This document shows, one piece after another, positions 7,099-14,307 of a stretch of DNA of 17,029 nucleotides. Positions within the stretch are counted from its first letter, which is position 1. Each line of letters starts with the position of its first letter. This stretch comes from Kiritimatiellales bacterium (GTDB lineage: Bacteria; Verrucomicrobiota; Kiritimatiellia; Kiritimatiellales; Pontiellaceae), in NCBI GenBank assembly GCA_013042165.1, contig JABDQT010000300.1, forward strand, positions 1 to 17,029, read 5' to 3'. The translations under genes and the position numbers were made by a program. Under the pieces are notes generated by a model. The model was not told the origin of the DNA and did no database searches. It was given only the letters and a program-made list of their open reading frames with translations.

Positions 7099-8475
7099 AT
7101 GGGTAAAATAGTCCATCAGAAAGACATCGCGATGACCGTGGTGAAAACACTGCAATCCGCCGGATACACCGCCTTTTTCGCCGGAGGTTGTGTGCGCGAC
7201 GAGCTGCTGGGGAAAACGCCCAAGGACTACGATGTCGCAACCAATGCCCTCCCGGATCAGGTGGAAGCGCTGTTTCCCAAGACCATTCCCATCGGTAAGG
7301 CCTTCGGGGTGATTGCCGTAATTGACCGGAAGGAAACCGTCGAGGTGGCCACCTTCCGCAAGGATGTCGGAATCCTTGACGGACGCCATCCGGAGACCAT
7401 TATCTTTAGCGCCGCCGAGGAGGATGCCCTGCGCCGCGACTTCACCATCAACGGCATGTTCTACGATCCGGTCGAAGGGCAGATCCTGGATTATGTGGGC
7501 GGCCAACGCGATCTCGAAAGCAAACGTGTGACGGCGATCGGCGATCCCGAAGAGCGATTCCGTGAAGATCATCTACGCATGCTGCGCGCGCTTCGTTTCG
7601 CACATACCCTTGGATTTGCGCTCGACCGGAAAACCGAGGTCGCCGTTCGTAAGATGGCACCGCATATCGCCAAGGTGAGTTCCGAGCGTATCGAGATGGA
7701 ACTGACCCGCATGCTGACCGAGAGCCCCAGGCCGGGTGATGCGCTGCGGCATCTGCATGAAGTCGGACTGCTTGAGCAAATCATTCCTGAACTAATTCCC
7801 ATGGTTGGTCAGCAGCAACCGCAACAGTTCCACCCCGAGGGCGACGTCTTCGAGCATACCTGCCTGATGCTCAACCTGATGAATGAGGAGAGCAGAGAAG
7901 GTGCGCACACGACGCGGGAGCTGGCCTACACAATCCTGCTGCATGATGTCGGCAAACCGCCGACCGCCTCGTTTGGGCCCGGCGCCGACGGCGAGCCGCG
8001 CATTCGGTTTGATGGGCATGCCCGGATCGGCGCCGACATGGCAGAAGTCATACTGACCCGGCTCAAGTTCCCCAACAGCGAGAAGAAACACATCGTCGAA
8101 GCAATCCGCGGCCATATGCGCTTTATGGATGTGCAGCAGATGCGAGCCTCGACCCTGCGCAAGATGATCGGTGCGGAAACCTTCGATCTCGAAATGGAGC
8201 TGCACCGACTGGACTGCCTGGGATCCCATGCCATGCTCGATAATTATGACTTTGTGCAAAGCTATCAGGAACAGATGGCCAACGAACCGATCCTTCCCGA
8301 ACCGTGGATCCGGGGACACGACCTGATTGCGCTCGGCATACAAGAGGGCCGAATGATCGGGAAAATTCTAAAGGAAGCTTATAATGCGCAAATGGATGCC
8401 CGCTTTGCATCACGTGAAGAGCTGCTTGACTGGGTACGGGCCACCTATCAAACGAACAACCATTCTGCAGAGTAG
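7099..8475 (+). CDS. CCA tRNA nucleotidyltransferase / poly(A) polymerase family with HD domain
   Basis: Class II nucleotidyltransferase that adds or repairs the CCA end of tRNA, or adds poly(A) tails; the sequence alone does not fully separate these activities. The 458-aa product has the nucleotidyltransferase head (1-150) with GG at 29-30, metal-binding Asp43 and Asp45 in DYD, and RRDFTINGM at 112-120. The neck contains ERFREDHLRMLRALRF (152-167), the nucleotide-selection region. A metal-dependent HD domain follows, with HPEGDVFEH at 245-253 and LHDVGKP at 281-287. The HD domain and overall length fit a bacterial CCA enzyme better than a PcnB-type polymerase, which usually has a basic tail. 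The ATG at 7099 has only AAGGG 11 bp upstream, so the start is reasonable but not strongly marked. The gene ends 18 bp from the convergent mla operon. Confidence 0.9.
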   Translation: MGKIVHQKDIAMTVVKTLQSAGYTAFFAGGCVRDELLGKTPKDYDVATNALPDQVEALFPKTIPIGKAFGVIAVIDRKETVEVATFRKDVGILDGRHPETIIFSAAEEDALRRDFTINGMFYDPVEGQILDYVGGQRDLESKRVTAIGDPEERFREDHLRMLRALRFAHTLGFALDRKTEVAVRKMAPHIAKVSSERIEMELTRMLTESPRPGDALRHLHEVGLLEQIIPELIPMVGQQQPQQFHPEGDVFEHTCLMLNLMNEESREGAHTTRELAYTILLHDVGKPPTASFGPGADGEPRIRFDGHARIGADMAEVILTRLKFPNSEKKHIVEAIRGHMRFMDVQQMRASTLRKMIGAETFDLEMELHRLDCLGSHAMLDNYDFVQSYQEQMANEPILPEPWIRGHDLIALGIQEGRMIGKILKEAYNAQMDARFASREELLDWVRATYQTNNHSAE

Positions 8476-8476
8476 G

Positions 8477-8496
8477 GTCGGCTCAAAGTCGGCTCA
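8477..8496. repeat. tandem direct repeat GTCGGCTCA x2
   Basis: Two identical 9-bp copies (8477-8485 and 8488-8496) separated by AA fill the 18-bp gap between two convergent genes; the second copy includes the stop codon of the minus-strand gene. No hairpin followed by a T-run is present, so this is not an obvious terminator. It may be a simple 11-bp duplication. Confidence 0.6.
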
Positions 8497-9282
8497 CTTC
8501 AATATGCTGACATTCTCGGGATTCAGAAGCTTAAGCTGCACCTGATCGTTATACACCTGCACCTGTCCTTTCACTTCCATCACATCCCCAATATCGGCCG
8601 CAGGAGGATTCGGGAGCCAGTGCACCACATCGAGCGATCCGCTTTGATCGGTCAGGACAATCCTGTGAGGAGCCTTCGATCCTGCGGGAGGCGACCAAAT
8701 ACGCGAAACCCGGCCGCATACCTGCATGTGTTTTCCTTTTAGACGAGTGGTGACGTTCGATAATACGTTTCCCGAAGCGTATGCAGCCGTAAAAGATACT
8801 GATTCCACCACAACACGATCGGCTGATCTCATCTGTAAACGAATATTGCTGCCTGCCCCGATGTTCAGATTTCCCGAAACCGTGACTCTGTCCCCCGTCC
8901 TCGGAAGAGCGTCATCATTTATCTGATTGGAAAAGACGGCCAGAGTGCCGGTGCCATCCTCTACCAGGTACAGAATCGAACCACTGCTCAACCGGCGGGC
9001 ATCGGATGCAAGCCGGCCGGCGATGCGGACGGCGGAAAAATTCATGTACGGCCGGATGGCATCGATTTTGACCAACGGGGGTTCACGATGCCGGGAAAGA
9101 AATTGCATCCAGACCAAACCGCCGAGAAGGGCGAGAATGGCTGCAGCCCGCAGCCAGCGGAATTTCCGATGCCGGCTTTTCAGTCGCATTCCGCATCGGG
9201 CACAACGCAATACCCGGGGAACAAGCTCGCCGCAATGCGGACAGGGCATCTCCTGCGCTGAGGTGGATGGAGCCCCCATCAC
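8494..9282 (-). CDS. zinc-ribbon membrane protein with two OB-like domains
   Basis: I do not recognise a named family. The 262-aa product begins with a zinc ribbon (Cys14-x2-Cys17, Cys27-x2-Cys30), a basic linker (33-44) and one membrane segment (about 43-61), which suggests N-in topology with the rest in the periplasm. Residues about 75-160 and 182-262 each look like an OB-fold of the tRNA_anti/NirD type. Recurrent marks are V-R-I-A-G-R and V-C-G-R-V at strand 1, L-V-E-D-G-T-G and L-T-D-Q-S-G-S-L-D-V-V in the middle, and G-D-x-V-x-V-x-G and G-D-V-M-E-V-K-G-Q-V near the end. It may bind an oligomeric ligand or act as a scaffold. It starts 9 bp after mlaD ends; GTG 9282 (AGGGA 6 bp upstream) or ATG 9279 could start it. 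It is the last gene of the lipid transport operon, so a role with MlaEFD is possible but inferred. Confidence 0.7.
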   Translation of the reverse strand: MMGAPSTSAQEMPCPHCGELVPRVLRCARCGMRLKSRHRKFRWLRAAAILALLGGLVWMQFLSRHREPPLVKIDAIRPYMNFSAVRIAGRLASDARRLSSGSILYLVEDGTGTLAVFSNQINDDALPRTGDRVTVSGNLNIGAGSNIRLQMRSADRVVVESVSFTAAYASGNVLSNVTTRLKGKHMQVCGRVSRIWSPPAGSKAPHRIVLTDQSGSLDVVHWLPNPPAADIGDVMEVKGQVQVYNDQVQLKLLNPENVSILK

Positions 9283-9291
9283 CGCAAATCC

Positions 9292-10116
9292 CTAGAACGC
9301 GCCGAAAAGCACACTGCCGAATGAGGTAATAGGCGATGCCTCGCGCAAGTCGTCAACGGCCGCGCGTACATCCTCCACCATCAACGCGGCTTCATCATAG
9401 AGCTTGGCATCGCGAACGAGCTTGCCCAACGTGCCGTCTCCATGGTCGATGGCTTCCGATATGCTGCGGATCGATGTCATGGTGGCTTCCAGATCTTCGG
9501 AAAGTGTTTCGTCGTAGAGCAGCTTGCCAAGCGTACCTTCCCCGTCCTGAATCCGCGTCCCGATATCTTTCAAATCCTCGCCAATCATCACCATATTATC
9601 ATACAGGGCGTCGTCTTGAAGCAATTTGCCCAAGGTCCCCTGCCCCTCGCTTACGGCCGTGATCATAGACTGCAGACCTTTCACGGCTTCCCCGAGATCC
9701 GTAATAATGTCGAACGGCTTCGAGCCGAGAATGGTCACGTTATCCCCCAGCAAAGGCGCATCTTCCGGACCCTCGTAGATCTTGAGATATTTTCCGCCCA
9801 GCATGGAGGCGTCGACGACCTCGACCTCGTAGCCGCGCCGTAATGTAATCGGCACATCGAGCGACACAAAAATCGCCACCCGATTTTTCTTCAGCTCGGT
9901 TTGCCTGACACGGCCGATGCTCATGCCGCGCAAATAGACGTTGTCGCCTTCCCGTAGACCGCCCACTTCGGAAAACACAAACTCATACTCATAGGATGTC
10001 TTGAAGAGATTATCGCGGCTGAGCACGATCGTGAATACACCCAGGGCAATCAGTACGATAAACATAAAGAGCCCAACCATGATTTCGATGGTGATCTCGT
10101 GCTTATACTTTTTCAT
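9292..10116 (-). CDS. mlaD: MlaD-like MCE-domain protein, substrate-binding part of a lipid ABC transporter
   Basis: Periplasmic membrane-anchored MCE protein that forms the lipid channel ring above the MlaE-MlaF transporter. The 274-aa protein has one N-terminal membrane segment (13-33) and the MCE domain (about 42-120) with the usual VGGLREGDNVYLRGMSIGRV region at 51-70. The C-terminal tail carries three copies of G-x-GTLGKLL/V at residues 158, 192 and 226, spaced exactly 34 residues apart, in a helical, probably coiled tail known in many MCE proteins. I chose the ATG at 10116, which lies inside mlaF (14-bp overlap) and has GGAAGG about 8 bp upstream. It is translationally coupled to mlaF. 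No MlaB or MlaC gene is nearby. The family is secure; whether the substrate is phospholipid is inferred. Confidence 0.92.
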   Translation of the reverse strand: MKKYKHEITIEIMVGLFMFIVLIALGVFTIVLSRDNLFKTSYEYEFVFSEVGGLREGDNVYLRGMSIGRVRQTELKKNRVAIFVSLDVPITLRRGYEVEVVDASMLGGKYLKIYEGPEDAPLLGDNVTILGSKPFDIITDLGEAVKGLQSMITAVSEGQGTLGKLLQDDALYDNMVMIGEDLKDIGTRIQDGEGTLGKLLYDETLSEDLEATMTSIRSISEAIDHGDGTLGKLVRDAKLYDEAALMVEDVRAAVDDLREASPITSFGSVLFGAF

Positions 10117-10873
10117 GGCCCATGCCTTCCCATTTGCCTTTTTTCGTAATGTATTGCGATTCCAGAAAACTCTGCACCGTTTCATTCTTCGAGCGGATGA
10201 AATCCTCGGGCGAAGCATTTTCCACGATGCGCCCCTCGTGGAGCATCATGATGCGCGTCCCGATGGACAATGCGCTATGCAGGTCATGCGTCACAACAAC
10301 GCTGGTTATACCCAACTGGCTGCGCATGTTCACGATTAAATCGTCGATTCGTCGGGAGGTCACCGGATCCAGCCCGGAGGTCGGCTCATCATAAAGAACA
10401 ATCTTCGGATTCATGATAATGGCGCGTGCCAGACCGACCCGCTTACGCATACCCCCCGAGATATCGGCGGGAAACTTTTCCCCCGCATCCGCCAGACCGA
10501 GCATTTCAAGCTTCTCATTCACCAGGCGGAGAATCTCCTCCTCGGGCGTGTGCGTCAGCTCGCGCAAAGGCAGGGCAATATTGTCGCGCACCGACATCCA
10601 TTGCAGCAGGGCCGCACTTTGGAAGAGAACGCCGAATTTACCCCGAACCTCCTGCAGGGCGGAATGGCGAAGCCTGTTGATTTCCTGGCCGTCAATCAGA
10701 ATGGAACCGTCATCCGGCATCATCAGCCGAATCATATGTTTCAAAGTAACGCTTTTGCCGGCACCGGAAAGACCGACAATGACAAAGGTTTCCCCTTCAC
10801 CGACCTCGAAGCTGATCCGATCGAGGACGGTCTTGTTTCCAAGCACCTTCGTGACATGTTCGAAGCGGATCAT
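10103..10873 (-). CDS. mlaF: MlaF-type ABC transporter ATPase
   Basis: ATPase that drives lipid movement by the MlaE permease on the cytoplasmic face of the inner membrane. The 256-aa product has Walker A GLSGAGKS at 34-41, the Q-loop at Gln85, the signature ISGGM at 138-142 with the MRKRVGLARA helix typical of MlaF/Ttg2A, Walker B IVLYDE at 158-163, the D-loop SGLDP and switch His196. Its ATG overlaps the mlaE stop (ATGA), and its end overlaps mlaD by 14 bp, so the three are coupled in translation. It is the only ABC ATPase in the window. It could in principle also serve the LolC/E-like permease upstream, but its sequence is clearly MlaF-like, not LolD-like. Confidence 0.93.
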   Translation of the reverse strand: MIRFEHVTKVLGNKTVLDRISFEVGEGETFVIVGLSGAGKSVTLKHMIRLMMPDDGSILIDGQEINRLRHSALQEVRGKFGVLFQSAALLQWMSVRDNIALPLRELTHTPEEEILRLVNEKLEMLGLADAGEKFPADISGGMRKRVGLARAIIMNPKIVLYDEPTSGLDPVTSRRIDDLIVNMRSQLGITSVVVTHDLHSALSIGTRIMMLHEGRIVENASPEDFIRSKNETVQSFLESQYITKKGKWEGMGHEKV

Positions 10874-11658
10874 ATGTAGAACAACCTCGTAACCATGTAG
10901 CCCACCACCAGAATGATCAGAAAGGAAATGATCACGGAACGGCGGGTGGCCTTACCCACCCCCACTGCACCCTCTGTGGTCATGAATCCCTGATGACAGG
11001 CGACAGTTGCGATGATGATACCGAATATGAATGCCTTGAACAGGCCCACGTACAGATCCTTGTTGGTGGCGAACTGGGTGGCATTGTCCATGTAGGCCTG
11101 CATGGAGACCCCGAGCTGGGTCGTGCCGACCACCGCACCGCCGAAAATGCCGAGAATGTTCGTATAGACCGACAGAATCGGCATCATCACGATCAGCGCA
11201 AACAGGCGGGGCATCACTAGAAACCGATTGGGATTGATGCTCATCACTTCCAGCGCGGCAATCTCCTCGGAAACGGTCATGGTGCCAAGCTGTGCCGCGA
11301 TCGCGGAACCGACGCTGGCGGCAATGATCAACCCGGTCATGAAAGGCCCCATTTCGCGGATCATCGTAACCGCCACGGCGGAACCGATAAATTCCTCATA
11401 GCCCCAACGCTTCAGCTCGAGTCCGGTCTGCAGGGCAAGAATCATTCCGGTAAACAGGGCTACGACCGTGATGACCGCGAGGCTCTTGATGCCGGTAATG
11501 TACATCTGCGTCGCCGTCTCCCTGCGACTGCGTTTGCCGAAGGCAAACTGGATGAACCAGATCCCCTCGAACAGCATGAACATGGCGTGCCCTGTATTGT
11601 GAAAACTCTGCAGGACCTTCTCGCCAACACGCTCCACCGAACGAACAGGCGCTCCCAT
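10870..11658 (-). CDS. mlaE: MlaE-type ABC transporter permease
   Basis: Integral inner-membrane permease of the MCE lipid transporter (DUF140 family), 262 aa. The family marks are REMGPFMTGLI at 101-111, the conserved G-S-A-I-A-A-Q-L-G-T-M and E-E-I-A-A-L stretch at 117-136, and T-E-G-A-V-G-V-G-K-A-T near 228-238, with about five hydrophobic segments. An amphipathic N-terminal helix aligns with E. coli MlaE from the ATG at 11658. The start is odd: no ribosome site stands before this ATG, and the strong AAGGAGG is 31 bp upstream. The only codon at proper spacing from it in this frame is ATA (11682-11680), which overlaps the upstream stop as ATAG. The true start may be that ATA (eight more residues), or the ATG may be reached by coupling to the upstream gene. 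Confidence 0.92.
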   Translation of the reverse strand: MGAPVRSVERVGEKVLQSFHNTGHAMFMLFEGIWFIQFAFGKRSRRETATQMYITGIKSLAVITVVALFTGMILALQTGLELKRWGYEEFIGSAVAVTMIREMGPFMTGLIIAASVGSAIAAQLGTMTVSEEIAALEVMSINPNRFLVMPRLFALIVMMPILSVYTNILGIFGGAVVGTTQLGVSMQAYMDNATQFATNKDLYVGLFKAFIFGIIIATVACHQGFMTTEGAVGVGKATRRSVIISFLIILVVGYMVTRLFYI

Positions 11659-11678
11659 GAAATCTGTTCTGGTATGGT

Positions 11679-12971
11679 CTATGGCTGCTCCTCCTTGTCC
11701 CCGAACGCCATGAACAGAAAACGCACTGTCCGACGCTCGCCTTTCTTTTTATATCCGGCGAAACCCTTGAGCAAGCTCCATTCAAACCTCTCTGGAGATC
11801 GGGTCTGGCGATAAAGCCCCCAAAGCACGTGATGCCCCGTCTCGGCATTGGCCGTCGTGCGCTTGTAGAGCGTCCACCACGGCGCCCAGTTGCGTTCGAT
11901 GCCGGGTGTGCTTCGCAACGGCCAGAGTTCGAGCAGACGAAAGCGCGAAGCCTCTTCATTCCGCTCCCAGCTCATCAGCGGCCAGAGCTTCCAGTAGCGG
12001 GAAAAGACCTCGTCAATTTCATGCCCATCTGTGGCCTTGGTGGCAACCGCCGACTCGTAAGAAAACAGCGGCACCAAACGCCGGCGATGCTGCACATGCG
12101 CGGTATATTCCGTTTCGTCATTCCACACGAAGGGCCATAAAAAAAACTGTTTAGAAAACGTGCCATGCTCCCTCCTGCCATAGAGCGGCCAGAAATAGCG
12201 TTTATAGACTTCGCCGTCGGCGAGCTGTATGAATGGCCATGGAGCATTCAGAGTCCACTGCTGATCACTCTTCGCATAGTGAAAAAACGGGGGGATCACC
12301 CAGTAATTATCGGCGTGCTCGGTGATGATTCTCCCATAGAGCGGAAACAGGATGAATCCTCCGCCGGGGTTGCGGTCGTTGGTGTAGCGAACCGAGTTGT
12401 AGATGGGCCACAGGATGTATTTTTTGTCGAATTCATTCTGGAGGTGATTGCTGCCGTAGAGCGGCCAGATACGAAACCGCTGCGTTCTGTCACCCGATGT
12501 TTTGGATGCGATCGGCCACAGCACCGTTGTGGTGTTCACCTCGTTGATCTGCGATTTCACATAGAGCGGAAACAGGGCAAACACAATCCGATCCCGGCCG
12601 AGGAACTCACAGATTTTTCCGCCGAGGGGAAACAGGGCGAAATAGTTTTCTTCCTGGGCCGAGGTTCCCTGAAAATAGAGTGGCAGCAACCAGGTGCGGT
12701 GCCGATCGGTCTCCGGCGAGAAATCAGCGGAATAGCCGAAGAAAAGCAAGCGGCTGTATTGCTCGTCCTTGAAACCCTTGCGCGTGTAAAGCGGCCAGAG
12801 ATAATCCTTGCGCCACCGCTCGCCTTCCACCGAGCTCGAATAAAACGGGCGCCAGGCATAGAATGTTGCTCCGTTCGCTTTCGTGAGGTTCGCATAGAGC
12901 GGGTCGCCGTCGATTTCGGCGAAGGCCGACATCGAACTCAACAGCAGTAGGCTGAAAACCCGCAACCTCAT
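11679..12971 (-). CDS. secreted protein of about 18 short 'WPLY' repeats, unknown function
   Basis: I do not recognise this as a named family. The 430-aa product has a Sec signal peptide (1-18, cleavage after A-F-A). The mature chain is a run of short repeats centred on hydrophobic-[WF]-P-L-Y-[GR]. The motif proline sits at residues 42, 60, 97, 115, 135, 153, 170, 189, 210, 227, 246, 262, 280, 301, 331 and 351, a spacing near 18-20. Degenerate copies are near 78, 367 and 385. Between motifs are polar, Arg/Asp/Glu-rich turns, a pattern expected for beta-strands with exposed loops. It could be a beta-solenoid, propeller or outer-membrane barrel. The ATG overlaps the stop of the LolC/E-like gene (ATGA) and has AGG 5 bp upstream. 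Its place between a lipoprotein-release permease and MlaEFD suggests an envelope or outer-membrane role in lipid traffic; this is inference. Confidence 0.8.
   Translation of the reverse strand: MRLRVFSLLLLSSMSAFAEIDGDPLYANLTKANGATFYAWRPFYSSSVEGERWRKDYLWPLYTRKGFKDEQYSRLLFFGYSADFSPETDRHRTWLLPLYFQGTSAQEENYFALFPLGGKICEFLGRDRIVFALFPLYVKSQINEVNTTTVLWPIASKTSGDRTQRFRIWPLYGSNHLQNEFDKKYILWPIYNSVRYTNDRNPGGGFILFPLYGRIITEHADNYWVIPPFFHYAKSDQQWTLNAPWPFIQLADGEVYKRYFWPLYGRREHGTFSKQFFLWPFVWNDETEYTAHVQHRRRLVPLFSYESAVATKATDGHEIDEVFSRYWKLWPLMSWERNEEASRFRLLELWPLRSTPGIERNWAPWWTLYKRTTANAETGHHVLWGLYRQTRSPERFEWSLLKGFAGYKKKGERRTVRFLFMAFGDKEEQP
11683..11696 (-). promoter_or_regulatory. strong Shine-Dalgarno AAGGAGGAG before mlaE
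   Basis: Reading on the minus strand from 11696, AAGGAGGAG lies in the last codons of the repeat-protein gene. It is 7 bp before an ATA codon in the mlaE frame and 31 bp before the first ATG. It is the best ribosome site seen in this operon and decides, or confuses, the mlaE start. Confidence 0.55.
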
Positions 12972-14197
12972 TCATACCTCAGTGCATCAACCGGTTCCAT
13001 CCGCGCCGCGCGCATGGCGGGAACAAAGCCCGCAAGCGTGCAGAAAACCAGCACCAACCCGCAGACGATCGCCACATCGGAACCGGTGGTATGGGCGGGC
13101 AGCTTGCTCAACTGATAGAGCTCCGGCGGCAACAGCTCCAGATTAAACTCGCTCGACATGAACATGAGCAATTCATTGCGGTACTTCAGCACCAGCATCG
13201 CCAACCCGACACCCAGCAGGTTGCCGACCACGCCCTGCACCAGTCCCATCCAGAAAAAGATACCCGTAATTCCGCCGTTACCGAAACCCAGCGATTTAAG
13301 CAGGCCGATCTCCCGCGTTTTCTGTACCGTCAGCGTAATCAGCGTGTTCGTGATGCTGAAGGCCGCCACCAGCGCGACAAAGGCCAGCAGGAAAAACATC
13401 ATGTTTTTTTCCACATGCAGCGCCGCAAAAATCTGGCTGTGCATCTCCATCCAGGTCCGCGGAAAAAAGCCCGCCCCCAGCTTTTCATGGATCTGCATGG
13501 CTGCCACCGCCGCCATCATCGGATTTTCGAGCATCACCTGCACCGAATGGACGCCCTGCTCCACGTCATACAGCGAACGGGCGGTTTCGAGCGAGGTGAA
13601 GGCAAAGCCGACATCATATTCATACATGCCGACGTGAAAGACGCCCGACACCGTCAACTCCTCCGGCAGGCGGATTTCGTCTTCGGCGACAAAACTCTGC
13701 GGAGAATAGACGGTGATCTTGTCGCCCACCCAGATATTCAGCCGATTGGCCAGGTCGCTTCCCACGACAATCTGATCGTCCTCCACCGAAAACGTGCCGG
13801 CCACCATGCTGTCCGGAACCCGGCTGACCGACGATTCGTATTCCGGGTCGATCCCCCGCAGGATCGGCGTGTGCACTCGATCATCGATCTGGATCAGCAC
13901 CAGCCCTTCCAGACTGGGTGCCACCCCCTTCACCCCTTCGATTTGCGAGGTCTGATCGATCACACGGGCCGGATCGCGCACGATCCCGCCCTGCTGCACG
14001 ATGCTGATGTGGGCATTGAAACCAAGAATTTTATCACGCCAGACCTCGTCGAAACCCGTCATGACCGACAGCACAACAATCAGGACGGCCACGCCGATCG
14101 TTACGCCCAGCATCGAAATCACCGTCACTGCAGAAATGAACGACCGCTTCGGCTTCAGATATTTAAATGCCAGGAACAGGGAAAACGGCAGCTTCAT
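12968..14197 (-). CDS. LolC/LolE-type lipoprotein-releasing ABC permease
   Basis: Inner-membrane permease that in the Lol system extracts lipoproteins and hands them to a periplasmic carrier. About 409 aa with the MacB/FtsX layout: a first membrane helix (about 22-48) after the L-A-F-K-Y-L motif, a large periplasmic domain (50-262), then three more helices (about 266-292, 312-336, 374-394). Conserved marks are S-V-M-T-G-F-D at 45-51, N-T-L-I-T-L-T-V-Q-K-T-R-E-I-G-L-L-K at 285-302 and the C-terminal M-R-A-A-R-M-E-P-V-D-A-L-R-Y-E. Two ATGs are adjacent; GGAG is 5 bp before the second (14197) but only 2 bp before the first (14200), so I chose 14197. It is the first gene of the six-gene operon. 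No LolD ATPase gene adjoins it, which is unusual. LolC and LolE cannot be told apart here; it may be a single LolCE-like homodimer. Confidence 0.9.
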   Translation of the reverse strand: MKLPFSLFLAFKYLKPKRSFISAVTVISMLGVTIGVAVLIVVLSVMTGFDEVWRDKILGFNAHISIVQQGGIVRDPARVIDQTSQIEGVKGVAPSLEGLVLIQIDDRVHTPILRGIDPEYESSVSRVPDSMVAGTFSVEDDQIVVGSDLANRLNIWVGDKITVYSPQSFVAEDEIRLPEELTVSGVFHVGMYEYDVGFAFTSLETARSLYDVEQGVHSVQVMLENPMMAAVAAMQIHEKLGAGFFPRTWMEMHSQIFAALHVEKNMMFFLLAFVALVAAFSITNTLITLTVQKTREIGLLKSLGFGNGGITGIFFWMGLVQGVVGNLLGVGLAMLVLKYRNELLMFMSSEFNLELLPPELYQLSKLPAHTTGSDVAIVCGLVLVFCTLAGFVPAMRAARMEPVDALRYE

Positions 14198-14307
14198 CAT
14201 CTCTCCAAATCAACTTGGCTGCCGATTTTGGCAAACCCCGCCGAGAAAGCAACTTTTTCCCTCCACCTACACGGAGGCTTCGGCACAGCAGGACGACCGG
14301 CAGCAAG

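Noticed and set aside
9292..10116. Nucleotide repeat in mlaD as a possible mobile or CRISPR-like repeat
   Set aside because: The repetition is in protein motifs (GTLGKLL every 34 residues) and lies fully inside a coding gene.
14255..14280. CCTCC/GGAGG hairpin as terminator of thrC
   Set aside because: On the thrC strand the stem is followed by A's, not T's, and the loop is long, so it does not fit an intrinsic terminator.
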